Assembly (NCBI GenBank): GCA_015143295.1
Contig: CM026573.1
Span: 8,957,934-9,021,933 of the forward strand
Length of the DNA stretch: 64,000 bases
Origin: Tetracentron sinense
Taxonomy: Eukaryota; Streptophyta; Magnoliopsida; Trochodendrales; Trochodendraceae
Direction: 5' to 3'
The position numbers were made by a program, and so were the translations under genes. The notes below the pieces were generated by a model. The model made no database searches and was not told the DNA's origin. It saw nothing but the letters and a program-made list of their open reading frames with translations. Position 1 is the first letter of the stretch; every line of letters starts with the position of its first letter. Positions 33,701-43,469 of the stretch are shown here, in pieces.

Positions 33701-35382
33701 GGGGGTTGATGAGGAATATAATAAAGATGCTAATGGATTTAGGCTCTTCTGTTTACCAAGAAGACTTTGAGAAGTATTTTCTTGAGGTGTCAGCCCATTT
33801 CTACAGTGCCGAGTCTCAGCAGTTCATCGAGTGCTGTGATTGTGGGGATTATCTGAAGAAAGCCGAGAGACGTCTAAATGAAGAAATGGAGAGAGTGTCC
33901 CACTATCTGGATGTCAGGAGCGAGGCCAAGATAACTAATGTGGTGGAGAAAGAGATGATTGCGAACCACATGCAGAGATTAGTCCACATGGAGAACTCTG
34001 GCCTGGTGAATATGCTTGTGGATGACAAGTATGAAGACTTGGGAAGGATGTACAGCTTGTTCCGTCGGGTGCCCGATGGGCTCTCAACAATAAAAGAAGT
34101 AATGATTTCTCACATCAGGGAAACTGGTAAGCAGTTAGTTACTGATCCGGAGAGGTTAAGGGATCCTGTGGACTTTGTACAGCGTCTCTTGGATGAAAAG
34201 GATAAACATGATAAGATCATCAGCTTGGCCTTTAACAATGACAAAACATTCCAGAATGCTTTAAATTCTTCCTTTGAATACTTCATTAATTTGAATCCTC
34301 GATCACCAGAGTTCATTTCTCTGTTTGTGGATGACAAACTCCGCAAAGATTTGAAAGGGGTCAGCGAGGAGGATGTGGAGATTATCCTGGACAAGGTGAT
34401 GATGCTATTCCGCTACCTACAAGAGAAAGACATATTTGAGAAATATTACAAGCAACATTTAGCCAAGCGACTTCTGTCAGGGAAAACCGTCTCTGATGAT
34501 GCGGAAAGAAGTTTAATAGTTAAGCTCAAGACGGAATGTGGATACCAGTTTACTTCCAAATTGGAAGGCATGTTCACGGACATGAAGACCTCCCAGGATA
34601 CAATGCAAGGGTTCTATGCAAGCCAGGTTGCTGAGACAGGGGACAGCCCCACTCTTGCCGTCCAGGTCCTCACGACAGGTTCTTGGCCGACTCAGCCTAG
34701 TGCCCCTTGTAACCTGCCAGCTGAGATCTTGGGGGTGTGCGAGAAGTTTCGGACATATTATCTCGGGACCCATACTGGGCGGAGATTATCCTGGCAAACA
34801 AACATGGGCACGGCTGATCTGAAAGCGACCTTTGGGAAAGGCCAAAAGCATGAGCTGAATGTCTCCACATACCAGATGTGTGTCCTTATGCTGTTCAACA
34901 ATGCTGATCGGCTGAGCTATAAGGAGATTGAGCAGGCCACAGAGATACCTCCCTCGGACTTAAAGAGGTGCTTACAGTCCCTTGCTTGTGTGAAGGGCAA
35001 GAACGTCCTTCGGAAAGAGCCCATGAGCAAGGACATTGGTGAGGGCGATGCCTTTTTCTTTAATGACAAGTTTGCAAGCAAGTTCTACAAGGTGAAGATA
35101 GGCACTGTAGTTGCACAAAAGGAGTCAGAGCCCGAAAAACAGGAAACCCGGCAGAGAGTGGAGGAAGACAGGAAGCCTCAGATTGAGGCAGCAATTGTGA
35201 GGATCATGAAATCGAGGAGGACGCTGGATCACAACAACCTCGTTTCTGAGGTCACAAAGCTGTTGCAGTCACGGTTCCTTGCCAACCCTGTTATAATAAA
35301 GAAACGGATCGAGTCCCTTATTGAGCGCGAGTTTCTGGAGAGGGACAGTGTAGACCGGAAAATGTACAGATATCTTGCCTGA
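21757..35382 (+). CDS. CUL3: Cullin-3 (scaffold of BTB-type CRL3 ubiquitin ligases)
   Basis: Two coding exons, 21757-21917 and 33342-35382, join at AG/GT...CAG to give a 733-residue protein, the length usual for plant CUL3. Exon 1 starts MSTPKRRNFQIEAFKHRVVV and ends SFEELYR; exon 2 continues NAYNMVLHKFGEKLY. In the family the N-terminal helices bind BTB substrate adaptors and the cullin-homology region binds RBX1 to recruit E2-ubiquitin. The cullin-homology core is visible (EKYYKQHLAKRLLSGK, HTGRRLSWQTNMGTADLKAT, NVSTYQMCVLMLFNNADRLS). The C-terminal winged-helix/neddylation domain has the NEDD8-acceptor lysine in IVRIMKSRR at about residue 677 and ends MYRYLA. No frameshift or stop interrupts it, so it is very likely functional. 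CUL3A versus CUL3B cannot be decided. The protein acts in cytosol and nucleus. The oddity is the single 11.4-kb intron. Confidence 0.97.
22545..23630. repeat. TTCGGT word-rich stretch split by AT-rich DNA
   Basis: The edges, near 22545-22680 and 23440-23630, are rich in TTCGGTC and AAACTTTGGTC-like words. Between them is AT-rich DNA with TAATAAAATTATAATTTATA direct repeats at about 23212 and 23258. Resembles other word-periodic repeats in style. Confidence 0.35.
24102..24890 (-). mobile_element. LINE 3' relic with RNase H-like end
   Basis: Left edge is a LINE 3' tail on the minus strand (GTTACCAATCAAAAAAAT). Further in, the minus strand encodes broken RNase H-like pieces (MELLAMRQGL, CVEGDSKMII), as in the C-terminal RNase H of some plant LINE ORF2 proteins. 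Strongly decayed. A hAT MITE is inserted at 24627. Confidence 0.6.
24627..24838. mobile_element. hAT MITE, perfect 8-bp TSD
   Basis: Ends CAGGGCTGGCCCA and TGGGCTGGCCCTG form the terminal inverted repeat. Flanks are CCAGATTG at 24619-24626 and 24839-24846. 212 bp, AT-rich inside, no coding. Inserted in a LINE relic within the CUL3 intron. Confidence 0.88.
24890..25130 (+). repeat. TATCGG word-periodic repeat, copy 1
   Basis: Begins ATGGTTCAATATATCGGTAT and consists largely of variants of CGTATCGG, TATCGGTAC and GGATAC. Copy 2 (27140-27400) is the same family inverted and copy 3 lies at 61957-62160. No terminal repeats or TSD found. Confidence 0.6.
25190..26575 (+). mobile_element. 5'-truncated LINE, ORF2 C-terminus
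   Basis: Plus strand encodes the end of a plant LINE ORF2: LERMQREFLWHEKG, a NKALLGKW motif, GLNDWEV, a GRVWSKGNKGRF motif, then the zf-RVT zinc-binding domain (PSKVSFFLWNAALNKILS, NRCFLCLQAEETVDHLLLYC). Stops interrupt the upstream part (for example after GKWI). The 3' tail ends ATTATCGATAAAAAAAAAA near 26573. The RT core is absent, so the copy was 5'-truncated at insertion, as LINEs usually are. Family-mate of 60204-61397. TSD not found. Confidence 0.82.
26576..27135. other. Intronic AT-rich DNA, no feature seen
   Basis: Part of the CUL3 intron; nothing recognised. The open frame 26993-27325 overlaps the next repeat and is not coding-like. Confidence 0.4.
27140..27400 (-). repeat. TATCGG word-periodic repeat, copy 2 (inverted)
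   Basis: Read on the minus strand it starts CCATGGTTCAAAATATCGGT, matching the start of copy 1, and includes GTATCGGTACCGATATGG-like palindromic words. It lies on the other side of the plus-strand LINE from copy 1. Confidence 0.6.
27480..27820 (-). mobile_element. LINE A, 3' end (zf-RVT tail)
   Basis: Minus strand encodes MEKLQNHLFIHCRISRLMWF and WVFPTSMTNLVWQ, then after a stop the C-terminal FLFIDKIQAHVAFWVSHSPI block of another plant LINE type. It appears to be the 3' end of the element whose RT lies at 29850-31735, separated from it by the nested LINE B. Confidence 0.6.
27826..29800 (-). mobile_element. LINE B nested in LINE A
   Basis: The 3' tail on the minus strand (GTTTACCGATCAAAAAAAAAG) lies at 27826-27845. 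The minus strand then encodes, going upstream, zf-RVT pieces (ANRCFLCLRA, ESMDHLVLHCP at 28290-28380), DNRVWSPYNKGRFSMRS near 28550, and a block ending SSYLGLPLGALHLKLNQ at 29548-29763. It is frameshifted and interrupted by a MITE at 28640-28880. Truncated before the RT catalytic motif. Confidence 0.68.
28640..28880. mobile_element. Harbinger-like MITE
   Basis: The arms are inverted: GTTTGGATTGGATTTTTTTG at the left and CAAAAAAATCCAATCCAAAC at the right, each continuing into a GGCCAAAAATCAATTCTG block. A TAA repeat at both edges would fit a PIF/Harbinger TSD. Lies within LINE B. Confidence 0.65.
29850..31735 (-). mobile_element. LINE A, reverse-transcriptase region
   Basis: Minus strand holds decayed RT motifs in order: EMKKAYDMVD near 31560 (box with the first catalytic Asp), RAIQQGDPLPPFLFTIVVDF near 31400, then RRLATWTRNYISLGLGLCLS near 30930 and further C-terminal pieces at 30150-30400. 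All frames are broken. Together with 27480-27820 this makes one old LINE split by LINE B. Confidence 0.68.
32755..32890. repeat. AT microsatellite cluster
   Basis: Runs of (AAT)n, (TA)n and AAATAAAA followed by (GAAAAA)n, near the 3' end of the CUL3 intron. A GT-rich microsatellite lies at 32485-32517. Confidence 0.85.
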
Positions 35383-35605
35383 AGAAACAACTTTGCAGTG
35401 TGATTGTGTCTTCCTGTCAAGGCTAGGACTGGGAAGGTGGATTTGTTTCTTCCATTTGGTAACAGAGAAATTGTCTTGAATTGCTGCAAACTATGTTGGC
35501 TTTCACTGAATATTTGGTCATTGCCCTTTGTCCGTATTTCATTTTTTGTACTTTAGGTGCCAGATACAATTCTATTTCTTGTAAAATAATGGGCGACTAA
35601 TAACT
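35383..35605 (+). other. CUL3: CUL3 3' untranslated region
   Basis: T-rich, non-coding sequence after the stop codon, with AATAAT-like signal at about 35585. Ends where the Harbinger-like element begins. Confidence 0.5.
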
Positions 35606-35609
35606 ATAG

Positions 35610-36876
35610 GGCCAGTTTGGATGATAGGAATTGGGGAGTGGGAATTGGAATTGAGAGATATGAATTCCAATTTTGGTGTTTGGATGCTCTGCAATTCATT
35701 GGCATCACAACATCCATGGAATGAAAAAGGCTCAATTCTTAGGTTTTATTAGAATTGGAATATCCACCACCTAGGAGGGACCTAGGAGGGAAGATATTAC
35801 AATTCCTATTCCTATGGAATTGACACCCCAACCCTTGATCCCGACTTCGTCCTCGGCCCTCTTTTCTCTCTTTCCATCTTTATCTCAAACATAACCCTAT
35901 CTTCATCCCTACATCGGTGAGGCATTGGTGGCTTTTAGCCATCTCTCTCTCAAAAAAAAATGAACACAACATAGGGCTGAGCACGCACAATCCTCGAAAT
36001 CTCTTCGGTCTCCATTTGAAACTCGAACATAAATAAAAAGCCTTGCCTCAAAATCCCAAATTGGACTCGAGGGAAGATTGAAATAGAGCTATTGAGTGGA
36101 AGAGTGATCTATGGTTTGGAGATTTTTGCTTGATGAGTTTGGTTATCGTTCTCTCGTGACTGAGGAGGAGGGAGTTCTCATCCGGAGCTGCAGCTACTGT
36201 TGTTGCCTTGAACTGTTGCTTGAAATGCAAGTGGTTTGGAGAATAGTGGAGTTGATTTGCTTTGTGGCATGCTCTTTTCAGAATATGGGCTTTATTGAGT
36301 TTAGCTTGTGCTTGTTGCCTGATTCTCTTGGCATTTGCAAATTCCTGCTCGGCCAATTCATTCAGCTGCTTCGCTTGGTGTCTTGCCTCTTCCGCGAAGG
36401 CCTTCTCTGCCATGGCCAACCTTAGCTGTTCACAAGAACGTTCTTTAAGCCTTGTTGCTGCCAAACTGAGTTCTTCCGTATCATTCTTGTCCCTGGGAGA
36501 GCTTCTACCCGAATACTTGTTTGAGTTGGAGTAGTTTAATTCATTTACCGTGGTCAAAAGCCCAATTGAGAGTTGTAACATAGTGGTGTGTTTTTTTTTG
36601 GAAATTATTACAGGGCACTATGATATTGCACGTGTTCTTCATAGGATTGATTACCCAATCAAGCTGATTAATGGTGTACTGGCGAAAATCCAATCTATTT
36701 GTCTCTTATAAGTAAATCTCGCGGGCAGCTCAAATGATTTCTCAAGCAATCCTGTTAGCATCCAAACAGAAGATATATTTATCAATTTTCAGGGTCTCAG
36801 CCAAATAATAGAATTCCAATACATAAGTATTTTAATTTATAAATTTTGCAATTCCCGACATCCAAATAGATCCTAA
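35610..36876. mobile_element. Harbinger-like element carrying a gene fragment
   Basis: Left edge GGGCCAGTTTGGATGATAGG and right edge (inverted) GGATCTATTTGGATGTCGGG form an imperfect TIR in the PIF/Harbinger MITE style. The subterminal GAATTGGAATT words are also shared. The interior contains the IDD-like frame at 36048-36581. The TSD is not convincing, so this could also be two related MITEs flanking a gene fragment. Confidence 0.5.
36048..36581 (-). pseudogene. IDD14/15/16 (SGR5-type) C-terminal fragment
   Basis: A 177-codon frame on the minus strand encodes the conserved coiled-coil region found after the zinc fingers of INDETERMINATE DOMAIN proteins of the IDD14/15/16 group: EQLRLAMAEKAFAEEARHQA, ELAEQEFANAKRIRQQAQAK, then CHKANQLH..FKQQFKAT and AAAPDENSLLLSHE. 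In the family the end of this block carries a short Cys-containing ITCxACKQQF motif; here the cysteines before KQQF are replaced by other residues. The four zinc fingers that bind DNA are missing. Uninterrupted over the block, so the capture is relatively recent or the frame is under constraint. The full-length proteins regulate gravitropism and starch-related genes; this piece cannot bind DNA. Confidence 0.78.
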
Positions 36877-36910
36877 GAGGGGCTTTTAAAGTCCACTAAA
36901 TAGTTTAACT

Positions 36911-37105
36911 TTACATATATATTTTTTTGACATCGGAGGGTGTCCCAAAGCCTTCAAGCCAAGGACTAGTCCCTTTGGGTACCTGCACCTGCCAACTTGG
37001 AATGCTCCCTAGGGATACTGGGGTAAGATGAGGAGTGGGAATTGAACACACGACCACAAGGAGCAAATCCGGGATGCTAGCCAACTGCACCAACCCCTGG
37101 TGGGT
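36911..37105 (-). mobile_element. tRNA-derived SINE with 14-bp TSD
   Basis: Minus strand: A-box-like TGGTGCAGTTGGCTAGC, about 35 bases later B-box-like GTGTTCAATTCCC, and a 3' end GATGTCAAAAAAATATATATG. Flanks TAAATAGTTTAACT (36897-36910) and TAAATAGTTTCACT (37106-37119) form a TSD with one mismatch. Confidence 0.8.
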
Positions 37106-38324
37106 TAAATAGTTTCACTTGGAAGAACAATTCTGAAACTCGATAATAGATAGCTTCTGCTGATCTTCCTTTCTCAAACAATTTCTCTAGCCGCCCTTAA
37201 AACAATGTAGGGTAATGGGCATACCATTTGGAGCATTTTCGGCCCAGACAATGAGACCCGACATTATTCTCATTGCACGACGAGAAGTGCTTCCCTCCTC
37301 TCTTGGAGTCCGTTTGGTATCTATAGACACCCTGTGTTTGCCTAAATTCTTCTATGCTCATATACTTCTCACTTCTACTTCTTCTCCAAGGCAAGATGGA
37401 CTCACATTTAACCCCATTCACCCATTTACACCCCTTTTACAAGCATCCCAATATCACCCAGACCTTAATTCCAATATAGGGATATTTTAGTCATTTTAAC
37501 ACTCAAAAGCGAGATCAGACCCGAGTTAATAATCCAGGGTTTTCATAACCTATATGGCACCCGTTTTAGACCTTAATATTAATTTTAAAGGGCCAAGAGA
37601 CCAACCTCCTAATGCAGTGGCAGTATTGCACTTATCCTTAAATGGCTGTAGTTATATTACAACAATTCCATTTGTAACTAAAATTTTAATGGCTGTAATA
37701 TAATTATATTACAGCAATTCCAAAAATGCCTGATTCTCAATTGGTGGTAAAGTATTAACCGCCAATTATAAATGTGCTTAATTTGCTATTGGTGGTAAAG
37801 TATTTAGCGACATATTTGGACCAGAGATATTTTGGGCAAAACGGTTACACCTTTACACGTCAGATTTTGGAAATTAACCCAGTAGCCCTTATTGTCCCCA
37901 ATAAATTTACAGTCATTTCAATATTAGGCTTATTTTTAATGTCCCCATTTACATTACCGACATTTAAGAGGATATTTTCATAAATCAGTTACAACACCAT
38001 GTGCAAGACTCACTAGAGTGCCTGACTACCAAATTTAAGAATCAAGTCTAAAATGTCGGTAATCATATTGGGGACATTAAATTTTAGCCTAGTTTTGAAA
38101 TGGAGGTAAAGTTATTACCTCCATTTTGGTTTTTCTGCAATTCCAACATGGTTTTTTCTAGAAAATTCTTATGCTTTGGACGACTTATATCCCTAACAAC
38201 CTGGAAATTTCCTGAAGAATGATCTCCCTTTAATTACTAAAATGCCCCTAAATGACTAAAATACCCCTAAGAGTGTTTAGTCCTACATTGGAATTGGATG
38301 AGTTTTTCCCCTCAACCTCTCCCC

Positions 38325-38330
38325 TATAAA
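38325..38330 (+). promoter_or_regulatory. TATA box of left arm
   Basis: CCCCTATAAATACC, directed toward the loop. The transcript would cross the loop and read the other arm. Confidence 0.6.
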
Positions 38331-39823
38331 TACCTCAGCCATTTACCCCATTTAAAACACAACTTTTGCTAGCCAAAATTCTGCTCAAAAGAGATTAAAG
38401 AAAGTCATACACTTTGCAAGACATTCTAAGTCTTAAAAAACTTTTCATCCCTCCCCTTTTGCCTAAAAACCCAAGAATTCTCTAAGTTCCTAGAACATTA
38501 GAAGGAGAAGACCTTGGAGAGGAGAAAGTTGGAGAAGAAGGAGAACTTGAAGATCTTGGAAAAGCTTGAAGAATTTATTTCAAGGGGGTCTCCAACCCAC
38601 ATAGGTAGGCTAATATTCTATCTCATCCCATTTCATTAGTGCTAATTCTCTTCTTCACCCTCTATTTTTCATTTCTTGTAATGAGGTGAGCTTTAGATAA
38701 ATGTTGAGACCTATCCCCCTTTCTTCGGGTAGTTTGGACTCTCCTATGACGCGTTTCACCGATTAGGGGACTTCAAATGGAAAGAAGAGGGATACGAACC
38801 TATAGTTTTTTTTAGAACCCTTTTTATTTTCTTTAAAAAATGTATGGGCCAAGTTGTTGAATAATTCTCCTCTCTTTGCTCTAAAACTCACTAAGGATCC
38901 CCTATGACGCGTTTCCCCGAATTGGGGTTCCTTGTGAGATATGGAGATATGGAGATATCCTTTAGTTTTAGAACCTTCATTTTCAATCTCGTTTTGATCA
39001 AACATAGTAGTAGTATGTTCCTCTTTTTAGTCTAATGCTGCCTCATTCATCCATTGAGTCCATCTATTGACAATGAACCACTATTGCTTCAACTCTTTCA
39101 AAGAAGTTTGACCGAGGAAGCATTAGACTGAAAAGAGAAACATACCACCACTATGTTTGATCAAAAAGAGATTGAAAACGAGAGTTCTAAAACTAAAGGA
39201 TATCTCCATATCTCAATATCTCACAAGGAACCCCAATTCGGCGAAACGCGTCATAGGGGATCCTTAGTGAGTTTTAGAGCAAAGAGGGGGGAATTATTCA
39301 ACAACTTGGCCCATATATTTTTTAAAGAAAAGAAAAAGGGTTCTAAAAAAAACTATAGGTTCCTATCCCTCTTCCTTTCATTTGAAGCCCCTAATCGGCA
39401 AAACGCGTCACAGGAGAGTCTAAACTAGCCGAAGAAAGTGGGATATGTCTCAAAATTTATCTAAGACTCACCTCATTACAAGAAATGAAAAATAGAGAGT
39501 GAAGAAGACAATTAGCACAAATGAAATGGGATGAGATAGAATGTTGGCCTACATATGTGGGTTGGAGACCCCTTTGAAATAAATTCTTCAAGCTTTTCCA
39601 AGATCTCCAAGCTCTCCTTCTCCAACTTTCTCCTCTCCAAGGCATTCTCCTTCTAATGCTCTAGGGACTTAGAGAATTCTTGAGTTTTTGGGCAAAATGA
39701 GAGGGATGAAAGGTTTTTTAAGGCTTAGAATGCCTTGCAAAGTGTATGACTTTCTTTAGTCTCTTTTGAGCAGAATTTTGGCTAGCAAAAGTTGTGTTTT
39801 AAATGGGGTAAAGGGTTGAGGTA

Positions 39824-39829
39824 TTTATA
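39824..39829 (-). promoter_or_regulatory. TATA box of right arm
   Basis: Mirror copy (CCCCTATAAATACC on the minus strand), also directed toward the loop, so the two promoters converge. Confidence 0.6.
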
Positions 39830-40840
39830 GGGGAGAGGTTGAGGGGAAAAACTCATCCAATTCCAATGTGGGACTAAACACTCTTAGGGGTATTTTAGTC
39901 ATTTAGGGGCATTTTAGTAATTCAAGGAAGATCATTCTTCAGAAAATTTTCAGGTTGTTAGAGTATAAGTCATCCAAAGCATAAGAATTCTCTAGAAGAA
40001 ACCATGCTGGAATTACAAAAAAACTAAAATAGAGGTAATAATTTTACCTCCATTTCAAAACTAAGCTAAAATTTAATGTCCCTAATATGATTACCGACAT
40101 TTTAGACTTGATTCTTAAATTTGGTGCTGTGACACTCTAGGGAGTCTTGCACATGATGCTGTAACTGATTTATGAAAATATCCCCTTAAATGTCGGTAAT
40201 GTAAATGGGGACATTAAAAATAAGCCTAATATTGAAATTGCTGTAAACTTATTGGGGACAATAAGGTCTGCTGGGGTAGTTTCCAAAATCTGACGTGTAA
40301 AGGTGTAACCGTTTTGCCCAAAATATCTTTTGTCCAAATATGTCGCTAAATACTTTACCGCCAATAGCAAATTAGGCACATTTATAATTGGCGGTAAATA
40401 CTTTACCACCAATTGAGTATAAGGCATTTTTGGAATGACTGTATATTACAGCCATTAAAATTTGAGTTATAAATGGAATGACTGTAATATAATTACAGCC
40501 ATTTAAGGATAAGTGTAACACTGCCACTGCATTAGGAGGTTAGTCTCTTGGCCCTTTAAAATTAATATTAAGGTCTAAAACTGGTGCCATATGGGTTATG
40601 AAAACCCTGGATTATTAACTCGGGTCCGGTCTCGCTTTTGAGTGTTAAAATGACTAAAATACCCCTGTATTGGAATTAAGGTCCGGGTGATATTGGGATG
40701 CTTGTAAAAGGAGTGTAAATGGGTGAATGAGGTTTAAATGTGATCTTACGGAGTTCGTCTTGCCTTGGAGAAGGAGAAGTAGAAGTAAGAAATATATGAG
40801 CATAGAAGAATCCGGGCAAACACAGGGTGTCTACAGTATC

Positions 40841-41950
40841 ACTCCTGGAGAGAGTGATTTCTATTGGCTGCGTTTTAGAAATGGATTGATTCTAATAAAA
40901 GTTGATCTGTTTCAAAAACAAAATTTTAGAATTAGAGAATCACCAAAATTGATGTCAAATTGCCCAAATGTGCTAGCACTAGTCCTAATTCCAAAAATTT
41001 CCTTACTCACCTCTTCTAGGGTATAAAACACAAGATTTGTGTGGTGTCCAAAGCATAGTCGGTTATTTGGCATATGGTAAAAATTTGGCACCAAATTTAT
41101 TTAAGTATATTTCAGAGTAGTCACTCGGTAGTTCGTTTAAAAATTCAGCGAGAAAAATGTAGAACGTCATAAAATGTCAAAAGTATGGTACAAAAAAAGT
41201 TCGAGTATAATCCGAGCCAATAGTACTAAAAAAATTCGTTGAAAAAATTGATTAAACATATAAATACAAATATAACTATATAAGGTTACCTATTCACGTA
41301 CACTTTTGTGTAATCCAAGACATAAAAATAAATAACCTAAGTATATAAATAAAATATGAAATTGAGAATTAAATCAATTCTACTTCTTAAGTAACTATTT
41401 TAAAATAAAAAACAAAAATATGTCTATAAGCAAATTCTCTAAACAAATGGTGCACAGTAAGCCATTAAAAGAGATAAAGAATAAAAATTATTTGTTTGGA
41501 TTTTAAATTGGAGAAAATTAGTCTGAATTTCTTAGTAGATATTTAAGAATAAGGCTAAAATTGTCATCTAATGGCAACAGAATGATAGCGAAAAAAGAAG
41601 AAGCCCTTCAACACAAATTTTTTTGATTTCCTTTTCCTTTTTGTGTCATTGAGTTAGTATGATAGTGAGATCTTTCTTAAGTATCATTCCTGTTGGTTAA
41701 TTTATTTAGCTTTTGCAAACTAAATGCATTTGAAATGTTACTCAAATTCATTTTCTAAAACATTTTCCAACTTGTATAAGTCATCCAATTCAATCCATTA
41801 TTAAAAATCTTCACAATTATTTTATTTGATTTTGGTGCATGCTATCAACAGAGAAAGTAAATAATTGAACATATAAACTTGTCAAGAGAATGCATTAAAT
41901 CTTTAACCTCACACATTACAAAAAATAAGAAAGAAAAGTATAGTTAGTGA
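40841..41950. other. AT-rich intergenic DNA, no gene seen
   Basis: No coding signal or element ends recognised. Confidence 0.4.
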
Positions 41951-41951
41951 T

Positions 41952-42052
<101 letters not shown>

Positions 42053-42264
42053 CACTAGGGAGGGGGATTGAGAAGTGACGACTATAATGTTGCCAAGGCC
42101 ATACAGTCAGAAACTCAGTCCTCGACTGGTGGTGGCTAACGGCACCGTTGTGAAGAGTAATGATTATGACATAGTTAGGATTAGGGCTTTAGAGAGAGAA
42201 AAAGATCAAGATAAAGGGAATGGATTGAGTGGTAGCCAGAGGTGCTTCAAGGCTAGCAGTTGAT

Positions 42265-43010
42265 AATGTTGTAGTCGATGAGATATGGGCTTAAGGTTAG
42301 GGATTGGGGGAGAAATAGAGAGCTATGTGCATTTGCAAGAAAGAATAAAAAGAGTTTAGAGGCTTACCTTATGGGTTTGTGCATTTTTTAATCTTATATA
42401 TTAGTTCGATTCACCTTAATTAAAAAATTATGAATTTTTCCATATCTTTGAATAATACGGATGGATTATATGGATAGTGAATTATCCGTATTATTCACGT
42501 GTAATACAAAGCTTTTGGATACATTGTGGCTTAAGGTTAGAGATTGAGGGAGAGAGAAAGAGAGTTGTATTCACGTTTGAGAAAGAAAAAAGAGCGTTTG
42601 GAGGCTTACCTTAAGGGGTTGAACATTTTTTTAATCTTATACATTATTTGCGAGCGTTTCACCTTACTTAAAAAATTAATGATTTTTCTATATTTTTAAA
42701 TAATACGGACGAATTATTCGTATTATTCATGGGTAATATGCATTTTAAGTGAAAGTGATGTTGTGACTGATGAGATAGAAGCTTAAGATTATAGGGATTG
42801 AGGGAGAGAGACTTGTGAATTCATGTGAGACAAAATAATCAGGGTTAGAGGCTTACCTCATGGGTTTATGCATTTTTTTAATCTTATACATTTTTGGTGA
42901 ATGATTTACCTTAAAAACATTCATTAACTTTTTTATATCTTTGAATAATACAGATGTATTTTATGAATAACGAATTATCCATATTATTCATGTATAATAC
43001 ACAAATTTGC
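42265..43010. repeat. Tandem repeat, three units of ~245 bp
   Basis: Units begin near 42278, 42524 and 42768. Each contains GCTTAAGGTTAGGGATTG-like, GAGAGAGA-rich, AGGCTTACCTTATGGGTTT-like, TTTTAATCTTATACATT and TTTGAATAATACGGATG blocks in the same order. No coding signal. Copies are diverged. Confidence 0.75.
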
Positions 43011-43091
43011 CAACCATTATTCACATGAGTAATGCTAGCTTTACTCTCCTAATTGAAAAAAAAATTGTAATCACTTTTTCTTTTTATATAA

Positions 43092-43465
43092 CTAGTTGAA
43101 GTGCACGTGCAAATACGTGCTTTTTATTAAAAATTATGAGCAATAGTCACCTCCTCGAGGAGGGGACTATTCCTCCTCGCTCTCACAAACCCTTTGAACT
43201 GTGATTAAAAAATTAATCACCTCCTGTGGTTAATTTTTTTAAAATATTTTTTCTAAAAACGAAGGGTAGATGTGTGAACCCTAGGGGTGACTGAATCTTA
43301 ACCACAGTTAATGGAAGTAAAAAGGGGACACATGGCCCCAAAAAGTGGGGACGAGGTGGTAACTCACCTCCTCGGGCATTTTCCTATTTATAACCGGAAC
43401 AAAGGAAAAAAAATGCCTTCAAATGGGTATTTTATAAATTATGGGAAAAAAGTTTATATTATAGA
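43092..43465 (-). mobile_element. Small Helitron carrying the TTAACC module
   Basis: Minus strand: hairpin GCACGTATTTGCACGTGC before ACTTCAACTAG and T (3' end), and a 5' end TCTATAATATAAACTTTTTT. The 5' flank is T rather than the expected A, so the left-right pairing is not certain. The interior contains CCTAGGGGTGACTGAATC, TTAACCACAGTTAA and GGGGACACATGG, the same module seen in other element types. Confidence 0.55.
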
Positions 43466-43469
43466 ATAC

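Larger units (their letters stand above)
37322..40835. mobile_element. Inverted-LTR palindrome, 3.5 kb
   Basis: Two arms, about 37322-39039 and 39119-40835, are inverted copies of each other over ~1.71 kb with a 79-bp loop. The sum of paired coordinates stays at 78157-78158 from end to end, so there are almost no net indels. By eye the arms differ by a few percent. The right end on the minus strand begins TGTAGACACC; the left end begins TATAGACACC. A perfect 5-bp direct repeat GTATC lies outside (37317-37321 and 40836-40840). TG...CA-type ends with a 5-bp TSD are the mark of LTR-retrotransposon integration, and each arm holds a TATA box. No gag or pol is present. It inserted as a unit or was formed by inversion of one LTR after insertion. 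Confidence 0.8.

Noticed and set aside
38763..39428. Two similar ~80-90-codon frames (minus and plus) as a duplicated gene
   Set aside because: They are the mirrored halves of the palindrome arms; no homology, and open only by chance in LTR sequence.
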